This document shows positions 20,432 through 29,031 of a stretch of 64,000 nucleotides of DNA, in pieces. This stretch comes from Sporosarcina sp. BI001-red. GTDB taxonomy: Bacteria; Bacillota; Bacilli; Bacillales_A; Planococcaceae. Numbering within the stretch: position 1 is the first letter of the stretch; every line of letters starts with the position of its first letter. The stretch spans positions 1 to 64,000 of the forward strand of contig NZ_QQAK01000001.1 in NCBI RefSeq assembly GCF_003384035.1, given 5' to 3'. The position numbers were made by a program, and so were the translations under genes. The notes under the pieces are model-generated. The model worked only from the letters and a program-made list of their open reading frames with translations, was not told where the DNA came from and searched no databases.

Positions 20432-20725
20432 CTAGGCCCTTTCGGAATTAAATACGGAAATGTTGTTGCCATTCTTATCTTCAAAGGCAACAGTGAACTC
20501 GTAGGTGGATTCTTCAAATTTATGGTAGGTGGTATCCGAATAGTTGTCGAAGATCAGTGCTTCGGTTTCCGTCTTTCCGAAAGGACTCACTTTCCGCACG
20601 AGGTTGATGAGAAAACGTACAGTAAACAAAAGGAAGAACAGAACGGTAACGCCGGCAATCCCCCAGCCTGCCTCTTTTTGTTTTTCTTTCTTGAGTTTCT
20701 TTACTTTGTTCCTTTCCCGTTTCAC
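20432..20725 (-). CDS. Small single-TM basic protein, unknown
   Basis: 97 residues. A very basic N-terminus (KRERNKVKKLKKEKQKEAG), one membrane segment at ~22-43 and an extracytoplasmic tail with FEESTYEFTVAFEDKNG. The start is GTG with a weak ribosome-binding site, 21 bases behind the next gene of the strand, so translation is probably coupled. No family recognised. Confidence 0.5.
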   Translation of the reverse strand: MKRERNKVKKLKKEKQKEAGWGIAGVTVLFFLLFTVRFLINLVRKVSPFGKTETEALIFDNYSDTTYHKFEESTYEFTVAFEDKNGNNISVFNSERA

Positions 20726-20746
20726 GTATCGCTTGGAAGATGTTTT

Positions 20747-21169
20747 TTACTCCAACCTATCGAGTGCTAGTATGGAAAGAACCGATGCGATGAGGCAGCA
20801 GAACGCCATAAACCCGAGTATGAGAATACTGGCCAGATAGAAGATACTGTCTGCGACAATATCATAGATCGTTGAAAAATTAGACCGACCTTCCGAGTAA
20901 CCGGAAAGTGAATCGCCCCTCTCAAGTTCCAACATTTGCTTCTTTGAAATCCGATTGAGGTATTCGGAATCCTCGCCGTTAGGCAATTCAATCCTCACAT
21001 AATAGGAGGGAATAGTGAATAAACCCTTCGCCCCGGTCTTTTCAGTAACCGTCACTGTCGCCTGCTCCGATGATAATAAGTTGTAATCTTCCAAGTAGGA
21101 GGACGCTTGATTTGACGACGATCTGTAAAAAGTAAAACTAAATCGCTTGGTCGCCGATACCTGTAACAA
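20747..21169 (-). CDS. DUF3592-like membrane protein, unknown
   Basis: 140 residues starting with TTG. The first ~95 residues are beta-rich (EQATVTVTEKTGAKGLF, YYVRIELPNGEDSEYL), loosely like DUF3592 extracytoplasmic domains. Two hydrophobic stretches follow at ~103-135. A DUF3592 protein would normally also have an N-terminal membrane helix, so this gene may have lost its 5' end. It is divergent from the lipoprotein gene only 42 bases away, leaving little room for separate promoters. Confidence 0.45.
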   Translation of the reverse strand: MLQVSATKRFSFTFYRSSSNQASSYLEDYNLLSSEQATVTVTEKTGAKGLFTIPSYYVRIELPNGEDSEYLNRISKKQMLELERGDSLSGYSEGRSNFSTIYDIVADSIFYLASILILGFMAFCCLIASVLSILALDRLE

Positions 21170-21211
21170 ACCACCTGTTTCTCCGTCTAACTTATCAGAG
21201 GGGGCTGAACT

Positions 21212-22371
21212 ATGAAAAAGATGGTTTTCATAGCTATTTTATCTGTTCTATTATTGATAGGCGGATGCGGGACAGAGGGGACAGACGGGAGAGCAGACGA
21301 CAGTTCTGCCGAACAGGATAACTGGGGTGCAATCAAAAACGTAAGCGACCGTGATATTATTGCAGAACTAAAGCAAACTGTTGAAGAGTCGCCGCAGCGG
21401 GAATTGGCATCTCAAGAGCAACTGACGAGTATGGAATACACAGAAGGTTTTTTCGGGGACCCTTCTAAGGAATTGGAAGAGGATATGACTGTTCAAGCGA
21501 TTGAAGGGCCAGCTGCAATAGAAGCGGTCCAAAAAGTGTACGGTGGTGATGACGGATTTGACAAAGAGGGTGTGCTCTTCTTCGAAAATCAGCAGAATGG
21601 TGCTACGCAGTCAGGAGTTTGGATCGGTTTGAAGGCTCCTGATGAGCGGTTGCAACAGGTTCTCGATATCTTGCAGCAGAAAGGAGAAGGGGAGAGATCT
21701 TATCAGAACCTATCTATATTTTCCTCAGTCCGCATACGCAGGTTGAATTACATGTTCAGCAAGACAAAGTAGCGAAAGCGGTGGATGGATTGATGGACGG
21801 ACGGGGTTCTTATACGGTATCCACAGACATAATTACAGGAGTCATCGAAATAGGTCACGATTTTTTGAAAACCGGACAGCAGAAAAAACTGGAAAAACAG
21901 TTTCCTGATTATGCGTTGAATTTCAAACAGGATGGCAGAATGGTTGCAGAGCCAGGACAGTCCGCAATTATCAAACCGAAAGAGAACGAAACTAAGACTC
22001 CTGCAGAAGAAGGTGGATTTGTATTGGAGACTTCAGACGGCAGTTTTTTTGTTGCGGGAGGTACGGAAGGTGCGACGGACTATTCTTTCCCTGAAGCTAA
22101 TCAGCTCACAGTCGGCCGGCGTGTGAGAGTCGAAGCAACTGGCGGAATTGCTGAGTCATATCCCGCGCAAGGTGCAGCGAAATTCGTTGAAATTCTTCCT
22201 GATTACCATCCGGTAAATGCAGTGCTTTCCGAATCACAAGCTGTTGCAAAAGCGATTCAGCAGAATACACGCGATTTTATCGTCATAGAAAAAGTGAGGT
22301 ATGAAGCAACGCGCAGTGTTTGGATACTGACACTTAACGATGAGCGTATGATAGAGATTGAAGATCGGTGA
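21212..22371 (+). pseudogene. DUF3221 lipoprotein gene interrupted by a frameshift
   Basis: The first frame (21212 on) encodes a lipoprotein with lipobox LIGGC. It stays sensible to LQQVLDILQQKGEGE, then becomes nonsense. Another frame takes over directly with ILSEPIYIFLSPHTQVELHV and continues to 22371, ending in a DUF3221-like domain (GFVLETSDGSFFVAGG, then GGIAESYPAQGAAKFVEIL). One base is missing in or near the GGGG run at 21689-21692. Restored, it would be a ~386-residue surface lipoprotein, like YobA-type proteins in its C-terminal domain. Whether the indel is real or an assembly error cannot be told. A 3' fragment of a second copy is at 23855-24044. Confidence 0.75.
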
Positions 22372-22516
22372 AAGAGGATTAGAAAGCATTCCTGCGCACG
22401 GCAAAACTTAGATGCAAATTGAAATTCATGGTGCGACTATTTGTTTTGTGAAGCTTGAAGGCTAGAATTACAAAAAAACACATAGTAAATACAACTTATA
22501 TAGAACTTATCAACTT

Positions 22517-22719
22517 CCATGCTATCTATTAATACCACTCGCATGTAGTTTGCTAGGAGTACCGAATGAATGTGCCAGGCAAGTCGTTGGTATAGGTTTA
22601 ATCATTGGTATGGTTCAAGACTTTTGTGAAACTGCACTGAATTCATAGATTGCGGACTACTATGCTAAAGAGTATAAGGAAAGTAAGGGTGGTTAAGCGT
22701 CTACTGTGAAATCTTTAAT
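22517..22719 (+). pseudogene. Remnant of the sstT 3' end
   Basis: The segment matches the last ~200 bases of the intact sstT at 25411-25609, base for base over long stretches, for example CTAAAGAGTATAAGGAAAGT. It includes an in-frame TAG where the intact copy has codons, and a deletion of part of the C-terminus. A terminator in the same relative place follows. It is an inactive duplicate. Confidence 0.85.
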
Positions 22720-22727
22720 AGTAAAGC

Positions 22728-22768
22728 AAAATCCACAACTACCGCGATTTGGTAATTGTGGTTTTTTT
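22728..22768. terminator. Bidirectional terminator after the sstT remnant
   Basis: CCACAACTACC pairs with GGTAATTGTGG with a seven-base loop; A-rich left, T7 right. It corresponds to the terminator of the intact sstT and now also serves the convergent hydrolase gene. Confidence 0.8.
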
Positions 22769-22793
22769 GCTTTACAAGTATTTTCACTTCTTC

Positions 22794-23573
22794 TTATAGA
22801 TACTCAATGATCGCTTTGCCGATCTGAGCAATTGTCTTCTGACCGTCATGGTTATAGTCCCAGTTGGACGTCAAAACGGCGATATCAACGCGTCTGTTGC
22901 CCTTTTCAAAATATGCGATGTCGTGCTCAACGCCGGGAAGGGTGCCGGTTTTGTTGCCGATGATCAATGTTTCGTCGAAAATTGGCTGATACGCAGGGAG
23001 CTTATCGATCAGCTGTTGGTCGCGCATTATCGTTTTCAGTTGCTGTTTGCTTGTCAGCGATAGAAATTCGCTCGCTGGATCCAAGCATGCTAGGAAGCGA
23101 ACCATATCTCTCGCCGTAGCGACATTTTCCAACCCTTTTGCCAAAGCATCATAGTCCATGAATTTCCGGCTTACTAGTGAGTGTTCGGCACCAACTTGTC
23201 TGAAAAACGCTTGGATGCGCTCAAGACCGACGTATTCGATAACGAGGTTGGCTGCTGTATTGTCTGAGACAATGATGGATAGTGTCAGTGCATTGCGCAA
23301 CGTCATGTGGTCCATGTCGGTCATATACGCCAAAACACCTGATCCGCCAACTGGCTCCTCGATCTTCAGTTGTGCATCCAAATCGATTTCACCTCGATCC
23401 GCTGCTGCGAGACAAGCCATGGCAATCGGAACTTTCAAGATGCTTGCTGACCGCTGCACCTCATCCGGACATATTGCAATCGGCCCGTCAGGAGTACTTG
23501 CATAAAGCGAGACGGCTCCAGATGCGTCACTAGAGATTCTTTGGAGTTCCTGTTTCAATTGTATGTAATTCAT
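22794..23573 (-). CDS. Class-A-beta-lactamase-like serine hydrolase, cytoplasmic
   Basis: 259 residues. SxxK appears as SILK (serine ~44), the SDN triad as VSDNTAAN, and KTG as NKTGTLPGVEHD. All three active-site motifs of the PF13354 beta-lactamase2 group are present. There is no signal peptide, so it is unlikely to be a secreted resistance enzyme; a peptidase or esterase role is possible. The ATG is chosen because AGGTGAAGG immediately precedes it; the GTG three codons earlier lies in that site. It sits inside the segmental duplication, between the two copies. Confidence 0.75.
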   Translation of the reverse strand: MNYIQLKQELQRISSDASGAVSLYASTPDGPIAICPDEVQRSASILKVPIAMACLAAADRGEIDLDAQLKIEEPVGGSGVLAYMTDMDHMTLRNALTLSIIVSDNTAANLVIEYVGLERIQAFFRQVGAEHSLVSRKFMDYDALAKGLENVATARDMVRFLACLDPASEFLSLTSKQQLKTIMRDQQLIDKLPAYQPIFDETLIIGNKTGTLPGVEHDIAYFEKGNRRVDIAVLTSNWDYNHDGQKTIAQIGKAIIEYL

Positions 23574-23696
23574 GTCCTTCACCTGCCCAGTTGAGTGTAG
23601 AGTTCCAAGATAAGTAAAAATAATAGGGAATTGATATTACTTTGCAAAGGGAATTCTGAATTGTGCATTAACCTTCGCTTTAATGGTAGCACTCGT

Positions 23697-23726
23697 CAAA
23701 CAAAAAAGCTCTTTCTTTTTTGTTTG
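23697..23726. terminator. Hairpin with A/T-only stem
   Basis: AAACAAAAAAG and CTTTTTTGTTT pair around CTCTTT. It is terminator-like on the plus strand, but no gene ends just before it. Confidence 0.4.
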
Positions 23727-23738
23727 GTAGAGTTAGGC

Positions 23739-23800
23739 GTACCTGTGTGCTAAACAATCATCAATGTTTATATCAACACGAAAATTCGCGACGTAGGTAC
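23739..23800. repeat. Family A element (A4)
   Basis: GTACCTGTGTGCTAAAC, the CAATGTTTATATCAACACGAAAA core, and CGCGACGTAGGTAC. It lies about 50 bases left of the truncated DUF3221 fragment. Confidence 0.8.
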
Positions 23801-23854
23801 ATTTCACCTTTTTATATAGGGCGATGTCGGCCAACGAAAACCGAGTGAAAGTAG

Positions 23855-24044
23855 AAGTTGCCGCAGTGCTGCTTAAATCACAGGTAGTTGAGAAAGCGAT
23901 ACAGGAGTGGGGGATTGGCTTTAACATCAAAGAAAAAGTGGGCTAGAATTACGGTGCGCAGTGCTTGGCCGCTAACACAGAACGATGAACTAGTGTTGAG
24001 GAGTGAAGATCAGTGAAAGTGAGATAGAATGCTTTCTCTGTGTA
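23855..24044 (+). pseudogene. 3' remnant of a DUF3221 lipoprotein gene copy
   Basis: Aligns with the end of the gene at 22217-22410. In translation AVLLKSQVVEKAIQ parallels AVLSESQAVAKAIQ, and at the DNA level GTGCGCAGTGCTTGG, ACGATGA, GAAGATCAGTGAAAG and GAATGCTTTCT recur in the same order. Stops and indels make it non-coding. It lies upstream of the intact sstT just as the longer gene lies upstream of the sstT remnant. Confidence 0.75.
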
Positions 24045-24116
24045 CGATACAACTCAAGAAAAGTTAGTGACTTTTCTGAAATGGAAAGGTTAGCATTTGG
24101 ATTTATGAAATGGAAA

Positions 24117-24153
24117 AGCTGAGATTACTAAAAATTAAATAGTAATTTCAGCT
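24117..24153. other. Strong hairpin upstream of sstT
   Basis: AGCTGAGATTACTA and TAGTAATTTCAGCT pair with one mismatch around a short A/T loop. There is no T tract behind it, so it is not a clear terminator. It may be the relic of one or a leader structure. Confidence 0.5.
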
Positions 24154-24240
24154 ATTTCAGCATATAATTATTTCAACACTTTCAATTAATAGAGAGGGAA
24201 TTGCGAGTTGGCTCGGAAATATTCTGATATTAAAAAACTA

Positions 24241-24270
24241 TTGTTCAATTATAAACCTATGTGCTAAAAT
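24241..24270 (+). promoter_or_regulatory. Promoter of sstT
   Basis: TTGTTC, 18 bases, then TAAAAT preceded by TGC (extended -10). Predicted leader is about 100 bases; no known riboswitch motif was seen in it. Confidence 0.5.
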
Positions 24271-24380
24271 TAATTCTCAGTCAACTTTGATGAAAAAATT
24301 GCATATGTTTACTTAGTGGATAGGGACGATTGCACGATTCTATTACTGGGGTTTTTAAAAAAGGTTTGGGGGGGAAAATG

Positions 24381-25610
24381 ATGAAGAATCTATTTACTAA
24401 ATGGAATCAAATCAGTCTAGTAAAAAGAATTATTGTTGGTATTATTCTTGGTGTTATTTTAGCTCTTACGGTTCCTAATGCAAGTTGGATTAATATTTTC
24501 GGTTCATTATTTGTCGGTGCTTTAAAAGCTGTAGCACCCGTTCTAGTATTATTTTTAGTCATGTATGCACTTGCTGCGCATAAGCGCGGTACGAAAACGA
24601 ATATGAAAACGGTTCTTGCTCTTTATGCAATTGGTACACTTCTAGCAGGGGTTGTCGCTGTTGCGGTAAGTTTTATATTCCCAGTCACACTAACGTTGAC
24701 TAAAGGCGCAGAAGGACTTACACCTCCAGAAGGCATTGTCGAGGTTCTTCAAACAGTCCTCTTTAATATGGTATCCAATCCAGTCGACGCATTACTAAAT
24801 GCGAACTATCTAGGCATTTTAATGTGGGCAGTTGTTCTGGGTCTTGCGTTAAAAAGTGCGAATCAAAACACGAAAGACATGTTAGGCAGTTTTTCAGATG
24901 CGATCACTAAAGTGGTACAGTGGGTCATCAGTCTAGCACCGATTGGTATTATGGGACTTGTATTTGATGCGATTGTAACAACTGGCCTTTCTTCTTTACT
25001 CGTTTACGGAAAGTTAGTAGTAATACTAGTTGGATGTATGCTGTTCATTGCACTTGTTGTGAATCCGTTGATCGTATATGTCTATATACGCAGAAACCCG
25101 TATCCACTAGTGTTCAAAGTGTTAAAAGAAAGCGGTATCACGGCATTCTTCACACGCAGTTCGGCTGCAAACATCCCTGTGAATATGAAATTATGTGAAG
25201 AACTTGGCTTGGATGAAGATACGTATGCCGTATCCATTCCTTTAGGAGCCACGATTAATATGGCGGGCGCAGCCGTTACAATATCTGTGCTTACACTTGC
25301 AGCAGTCCACACGCTTGATATTCATGTGGACTTCATGACTGCCATTCTGCTTTCTGTTATAGCAGCCGTTTCTGCAGCAGGTGCGTCAGGTGTAGCGGGT
25401 GGATCACTTCTATTGATTCCACTGGCATGTAGTTTGTTTGGTGTACCAAATGAGATTGCGATGCAAGTCGTAGGTGTAGGCTTTATCATCGGGGTTGTTC
25501 AAGACTCTTGTGAAACTGCATTGAACTCTTCGACGGACGTATTGTTCACAGCTGCAGCGGAGTATGCTAAAGAGTATAAGGAAAGTAAAGCTGCTACTGT
25601 AAAATCTTAA
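24381..25610 (+). CDS. sstT: Sodium/serine-threonine symporter SstT
   Basis: 409 residues, close to the usual ~414, with many hydrophobic segments of the DAACS (glutamate-transporter) fold. Diagnostic stretches are [59 protein letters not shown] and [20 protein letters not shown], which are the SstT-type hairpin loops. It imports serine and threonine with sodium. The start at 24381 is taken because the G7 run at 24368-24374 acts as ribosome-binding site; the 17-codon extension upstream is rejected. Intact partner of the remnant at 22517. Confidence 0.9.
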   Translation: MKNLFTKWNQISLVKRIIVGIILGVILALTVPNASWINIFGSLFVGALKAVAPVLVLFLVMYALAAHKRGTKTNMKTVLALYAIGTLLAGVVAVAVSFIFPVTLTLTKGAEGLTPPEGIVEVLQTVLFNMVSNPVDALLNANYLGILMWAVVLGLALKSANQNTKDMLGSFSDAITKVVQWVISLAPIGIMGLVFDAIVTTGLSSLLVYGKLVVILVGCMLFIALVVNPLIVYVYIRRNPYPLVFKVLKESGITAFFTRSSAANIPVNMKLCEELGLDEDTYAVSIPLGATINMAGAAVTISVLTLAAVHTLDIHVDFMTAILLSVIAAVSAAGASGVAGGSLLLIPLACSLFGVPNEIAMQVVGVGFIIGVVQDSCETALNSSTDVLFTAAAEYAKEYKESKAATVKS

Positions 25611-25631
25611 GGATAATAGGAATAAAAGAGG

Positions 25632-25671
25632 CTACAATTACCGGAGATAATCTGGTGATTGTAGTTTTTTT
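25632..25671 (+). terminator. Terminator of sstT
   Basis: CTACAATTACC and GGTGATTGTAG pair, followed by seven T residues. Confidence 0.85.
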
Positions 25672-25771
25672 ATTGTGGAATGCTGGTGAGTGAAACAAAC
25701 ATAATCGTTTTGATCAGGCTTTTTTATAAAGAGTGAGGCAGGGTATGAAAATCTAAAATAAGCTGTAACTG

Positions 25772-25805
25772 ACTATCCAACGGGTGCCATCACCTCGTTG
25801 GATAG
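25772..25805. promoter_or_regulatory. Perfect 11-bp inverted repeat upstream of the metal operon
   Basis: ACTATCCAACG and CGTTGGATAGT are exact reverse complements with a 12-base spacer containing GTG/CAC. There is no T tract, so it is not a standard terminator. It may be an operator or an mRNA-end hairpin. Confidence 0.5.
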
Positions 25806-25839
25806 TAGACCAATCATAAAAACATGTGAATATCAGAAT

Positions 25840-25882
25840 CTTGAGGAGCGTCAAGGTTTCAAATCAGAAACCCTCTTATACT
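25840..25882 (+). promoter_or_regulatory. Fnr/Crp-type box and -10 of the metal operon
   Basis: CTTGA-GGAGCG-TCAAG is a perfect five-base inverted repeat with the TTGA-N6-TCAA geometry of Fnr boxes. Its centre is 29.5 bases before the first base of TATACT (25877-25882), which places it at -41.5, the class II activator position. No good -35 hexamer exists. The operon's third gene encodes an Fnr-type regulator with ETVSR in its recognition helix, so autoactivation is the simple reading. Confidence 0.7.
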
Positions 25883-25925
25883 ACAGGTAGAAGATAAGTA
25901 ACCAACTCATAGGAGGATGAAGATT

Positions 25926-26147
25926 ATGAAAAAAGGTGTATTTACATTAGAACCACTTAGCTGCCCGTCGTGTATTAAGAAGATTGAAAGCGCGTTAGGA
26001 AAAATGGAAGGGATTCAAGAAGTGAAAGTCCTGTTTAACTCGAGTAAAGTGCGTACTCAGTTCGATGAAGACAAAGTCACAGCGGATGAAATCCAACAAA
26101 CGATTTCAAAGCTAGGCTATCCAGTACTTACACAAAAAGTATCTTGA
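25926..26147 (+). CDS. HMA-domain metallochaperone
   Basis: 73 residues, one heavy-metal-associated domain. The metal site CPSC lies near residues 13-16 (LSCPSCIKKIESAL), and the end IQQTISKLGYPV is typical. It is a stand-alone CopZ-like carrier. Since the ATPase next door lacks any N-terminal metal-binding domain, this protein probably serves that role in trans. The start at 25926 is chosen because AGGAGG (25911-25916) is nine bases away and touches the earlier ATG at 25917. First gene of a three-gene operon. Confidence 0.85.
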   Translation: MKKGVFTLEPLSCPSCIKKIESALGKMEGIQEVKVLFNSSKVRTQFDEDKVTADEIQQTISKLGYPVLTQKVS

Positions 26148-26175
26148 ACGACCACTCAGGAAAGGAGGACCCGTC

Positions 26176-28062
26176 ATGAATGCAAAAAGAACGTATCAAA
26201 TCACAGCTGTAACAGCGATACTACTGCTCCTCGCAATTGGGCTCCATTTTTCAGGCTTGGCAGAAAGTCAGAAATGGACGCTGATTACAGCGACTGTCAT
26301 TGCAGGGACACCTATCGCATGGAAAGCAAGTCAAGCACTTCGAATGAAAGCGTTCAGCATTGAACTGCTCGTAACCATCGCAGTCATCGGTGCCTTATTC
26401 ATCGGAGAATATGTTGAGTCCGCTGCGGTTACATTTCTCTTCTTGTTCGGGGCTTTTCTTGAAGTTCGGACACTCGAAAAAACTCGCTCGTCACTCAAAT
26501 CACTCATTGACATGGCACCACTTGAAGCAACGGTCATCCGGGAAGGCGAAACAATGACGATTTCAATTGAAGACGTCATAGAAGGAGACCGCGTGATCAT
26601 CCGCTCTGGAGAAAAAGTCGCAACGGATGGCGTCATCGTCACAGGAAACGCAACAGTCAACGAATCAGCGATTACTGGGGAATCAGTACCCGCTCGAAAA
26701 GCAATAGATGACCGCGTCTTTAGTGGGAGTATCGTCGATAACGGATTCATCGAAGTGATCGCTGACCGCGTAGGTGACGACACAACTTTCGCACAAATCA
26801 TAGAACTTGTAGAAGAAGCACAAGAAACGAAATCGAAAACACAAAAGTTCCTCGATCGTTTTGCAACAGTGTACACTCCAGCGATCGTCATATTATCTAT
26901 ACTTGTCTACATTTTTACACGAAATATTGAAATGACACTGACATTCTTAGTCGTCGCGTGTCCAGGTGCACTCGTCATCTCTGCTCCCGTATCCATCGTC
27001 GCAGGCATTGGAAATGGAGCTCGACACGGTGTGCTCGTCAAAGGCGGCGAAATCATGGAAAATCTAGCAAAAGTCGACACCGTTGTGTTCGATAAAACAG
27101 GAACACTTACAAAAGGACGTCCTGAAGTGATGGATATCTACACTGTCGAAGGCGATGAAAACAAATTACTGCGTCTTGTCGCTGAAGCCGAAATGATTTC
27201 CGAACATCATCTAGGTCAAACGATCGTGAAAGAAGCTCAAAAGCGAGGAATCACGTTAATCAATCAACCTAACGACGCTGAAATCATCGAAGGCAATGGT
27301 GTGCGCGTGACAATTGAAAACAAAATCCTCACAGTCGGCAATCGTAAACTAATGGCGGCTAGAGACATTGTCATAGAAGAATCCATCGAAGCGTACGCAG
27401 TTCAACGAGAAAAAGCTGGCAGTACAGCCATCTTCGCAGCCATTGACGGAGTCGTGCAAGGTATCATCTCCATTGCAGATCAGATTCGTCCGGAAGCAAA
27501 AGAAGCGATACAAGAGTTGAGAGACAATGGTGTCAAACAAGTGATTATGTTAACGGGTGACAATCGGCATACAGCCGAATTGGTCGGCAAACAGCTCGGA
27601 CTTGATCACATTCACTCAGAGCTATTACCGGAAGACAAAGTAGCGTGGATCAAGCAGTTAAAAGCAGCTGGCCACATCGTCGCGATGGCGGGAGACGGCA
27701 TTAACGATGCACCCGCAATCGCGACAGCAGACATTGGACTCGCCATGGGGGAAGGCGGAACCGACATCTCGATGGAAACGGCCGATGTTGTCCTTATGGC
27801 AGACCGACTCGACCAGTTCTCTCACGCCCATGCATTAGCAAAAGCAACCATCCTAAATATGAAGCAAAACACATATTTCGCAGTTACAACGGTATTCATC
27901 CTACTTGCGGGTGTCCTTTTCGGAAAAGTTTTTCTTGCTTCAGGCATGCTCATCCACGAAGTGAGTGTATTGCTCGTCATCCTCAACGCAGTTCGCTTAA
28001 TGCGGTATACGAAGAAGGAAAGGAAGCGAAATATACCGAATAGAGTACTACAACCGGAGTGA
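26176..28062 (+). CDS. Atypical P1B-type heavy-metal ATPase (CPG in the transport helix)
   Basis: 628 residues with the P-type ATPase core: TGES (actuator), DKTGTLTKG (phosphorylation aspartate), TGDN, and GDGINDAPA. Two hallmarks of heavy-metal pumps deviate. The transmembrane CPC/SPC motif reads CPG (ACPGALVISAPVS), and the nucleotide-domain signature SEHP reads SEHH. The last helix has HEVSVLLVILNAVRL, near the Zn/Cd/Co group. There is no N-terminal metal-binding domain. It probably exports a divalent metal or related ligand; the substrate is open. AAAGGAGG lies before the ATG, 28 bases behind the chaperone gene. Confidence 0.85.
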   Translation: MNAKRTYQITAVTAILLLLAIGLHFSGLAESQKWTLITATVIAGTPIAWKASQALRMKAFSIELLVTIAVIGALFIGEYVESAAVTFLFLFGAFLEVRTLEKTRSSLKSLIDMAPLEATVIREGETMTISIEDVIEGDRVIIRSGEKVATDGVIVTGNATVNESAITGESVPARKAIDDRVFSGSIVDNGFIEVIADRVGDDTTFAQIIELVEEAQETKSKTQKFLDRFATVYTPAIVILSILVYIFTRNIEMTLTFLVVACPGALVISAPVSIVAGIGNGARHGVLVKGGEIMENLAKVDTVVFDKTGTLTKGRPEVMDIYTVEGDENKLLRLVAEAEMISEHHLGQTIVKEAQKRGITLINQPNDAEIIEGNGVRVTIENKILTVGNRKLMAARDIVIEESIEAYAVQREKAGSTAIFAAIDGVVQGIISIADQIRPEAKEAIQELRDNGVKQVIMLTGDNRHTAELVGKQLGLDHIHSELLPEDKVAWIKQLKAAGHIVAMAGDGINDAPAIATADIGLAMGEGGTDISMETADVVLMADRLDQFSHAHALAKATILNMKQNTYFAVTTVFILLAGVLFGKVFLASGMLIHEVSVLLVILNAVRLMRYTKKERKRNIPNRVLQPE

Positions 28063-28075
28063 AGGGAGAATTCCA

Positions 28076-28783
28076 ATGACTGAACACAATTCCTGCGGAC
28101 ATGAAGCGGCAAGTAACGAGGAGATGCGTCATTCCTGTATCGCGACTGTACCGATTTTCAACCATTTAACTGCAGAGGAAATGAATGAAATTGTAAAAAC
28201 GACCAACTCCGTCGCGTATGCAAAAGGAGAAGCCATCTATCACGCAGGTGAACCTTCTATCGGACTGCAAATCGTGCACAAAGGACGACTCAAAATCTAT
28301 CGATTATCGGAAACAGGAAAAGAACAATTGGTTCGCATACTCGGTCCAGGAGACTTCACAGGGGAACTGTCGCTCTTCAGCGAATCCGTGAACGATGCAT
28401 ACGCAGAAGCCTTAGAGCCAATAGAAATATGTGCCATGAATCGCGAAACCCTCCAACAGTTTTTATTGAAATACCCACCCATCTCACTGAAGATGTTAAC
28501 CGAGTTTTCTTTACGACTGTTAAAATCCGAACAGCAATCGGCCAGTATCGCAATGGAGACCGTTGAAATGCGAATTGCGATGTATCTGGCAGACCAAACC
28601 GAAGAACAACGAAGTCAATTGATCACACTACCTATGACACGTAAAGACTTGGCTTCGCATCTCGGAACGACACCTGAAACGGTGAGCCGTAAGTTGACGG
28701 AGTTTGAGGAGGCAGGGTGGATTGAGCAAGAGACGCAGCGGGAAATTCGGGTGTTGGATTTGGATGCTTTGTTGTTGGCTTGA
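28076..28783 (+). CDS. Crp/Fnr-family regulator (Flp-like)
   Basis: 235 residues: a cyclic-nucleotide-binding-like domain at ~25-145 (GEPSIGLQIVHKGRLKIY, GPGDFTGELSLF) and a C-terminal winged helix with MTRKDLASHLGTTPETVSRK. The recognition residues E, S and R of ETVSR are those of Fnr, which reads TTGA half-sites. The N-terminal extension has two cysteines and histidines (NSCGHE, RHSCIA), which could bind metal or a redox centre as in Flp/Fnr relatives. It starts 13 bases after the ATPase stop and belongs to that operon, whose promoter has a matching box. Confidence 0.85.
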   Translation: MTEHNSCGHEAASNEEMRHSCIATVPIFNHLTAEEMNEIVKTTNSVAYAKGEAIYHAGEPSIGLQIVHKGRLKIYRLSETGKEQLVRILGPGDFTGELSLFSESVNDAYAEALEPIEICAMNRETLQQFLLKYPPISLKMLTEFSLRLLKSEQQSASIAMETVEMRIAMYLADQTEEQRSQLITLPMTRKDLASHLGTTPETVSRKLTEFEEAGWIEQETQREIRVLDLDALLLA

Positions 28784-28857
28784 AATCTTTTGAATAGCAA
28801 AAATTATTCTGATCAATGTGAGATTCAACCATGAAAAATTATTGCATAAGTGCCTTA

Positions 28858-28898
28858 ACTAGCTCCTTCCTATTCAGGAGGGGTCTAGTTGGTTTTCT
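28858..28898 (+). terminator. Terminator of the metal operon
   Basis: AACTAG plus CCTTCCT pair with GGAGGGG plus CTAGTT; a short TTTT tract follows. Confidence 0.6.
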
Positions 28899-28921
28899 GA
28901 TATAGCGACATGGTACAGATA

Positions 28922-28930
28922 TGATACAAT
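28922..28930 (+). promoter_or_regulatory. Extended -10 promoter of the hsd operon
   Basis: TGATACAAT, about 100 bases before hsdM. No convincing -35. Confidence 0.35.
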
Positions 28931-29031
28931 CAGAGGTAGAACCATCTTTTTTACAGGAACGAGGAAATGAAGCAATCGTAAGATGAATTCTACCAAAGAA
29001 CAATTACATACAGAAAAGTGAGGAACACATT

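Noticed and set aside
21680-21700. Programmed ribosomal frameshift in the lipoprotein gene
   Set aside because: The site is a short G run without a slippery heptamer or an evident stimulatory hairpin or Shine-Dalgarno spacing; a simple indel explains it better.
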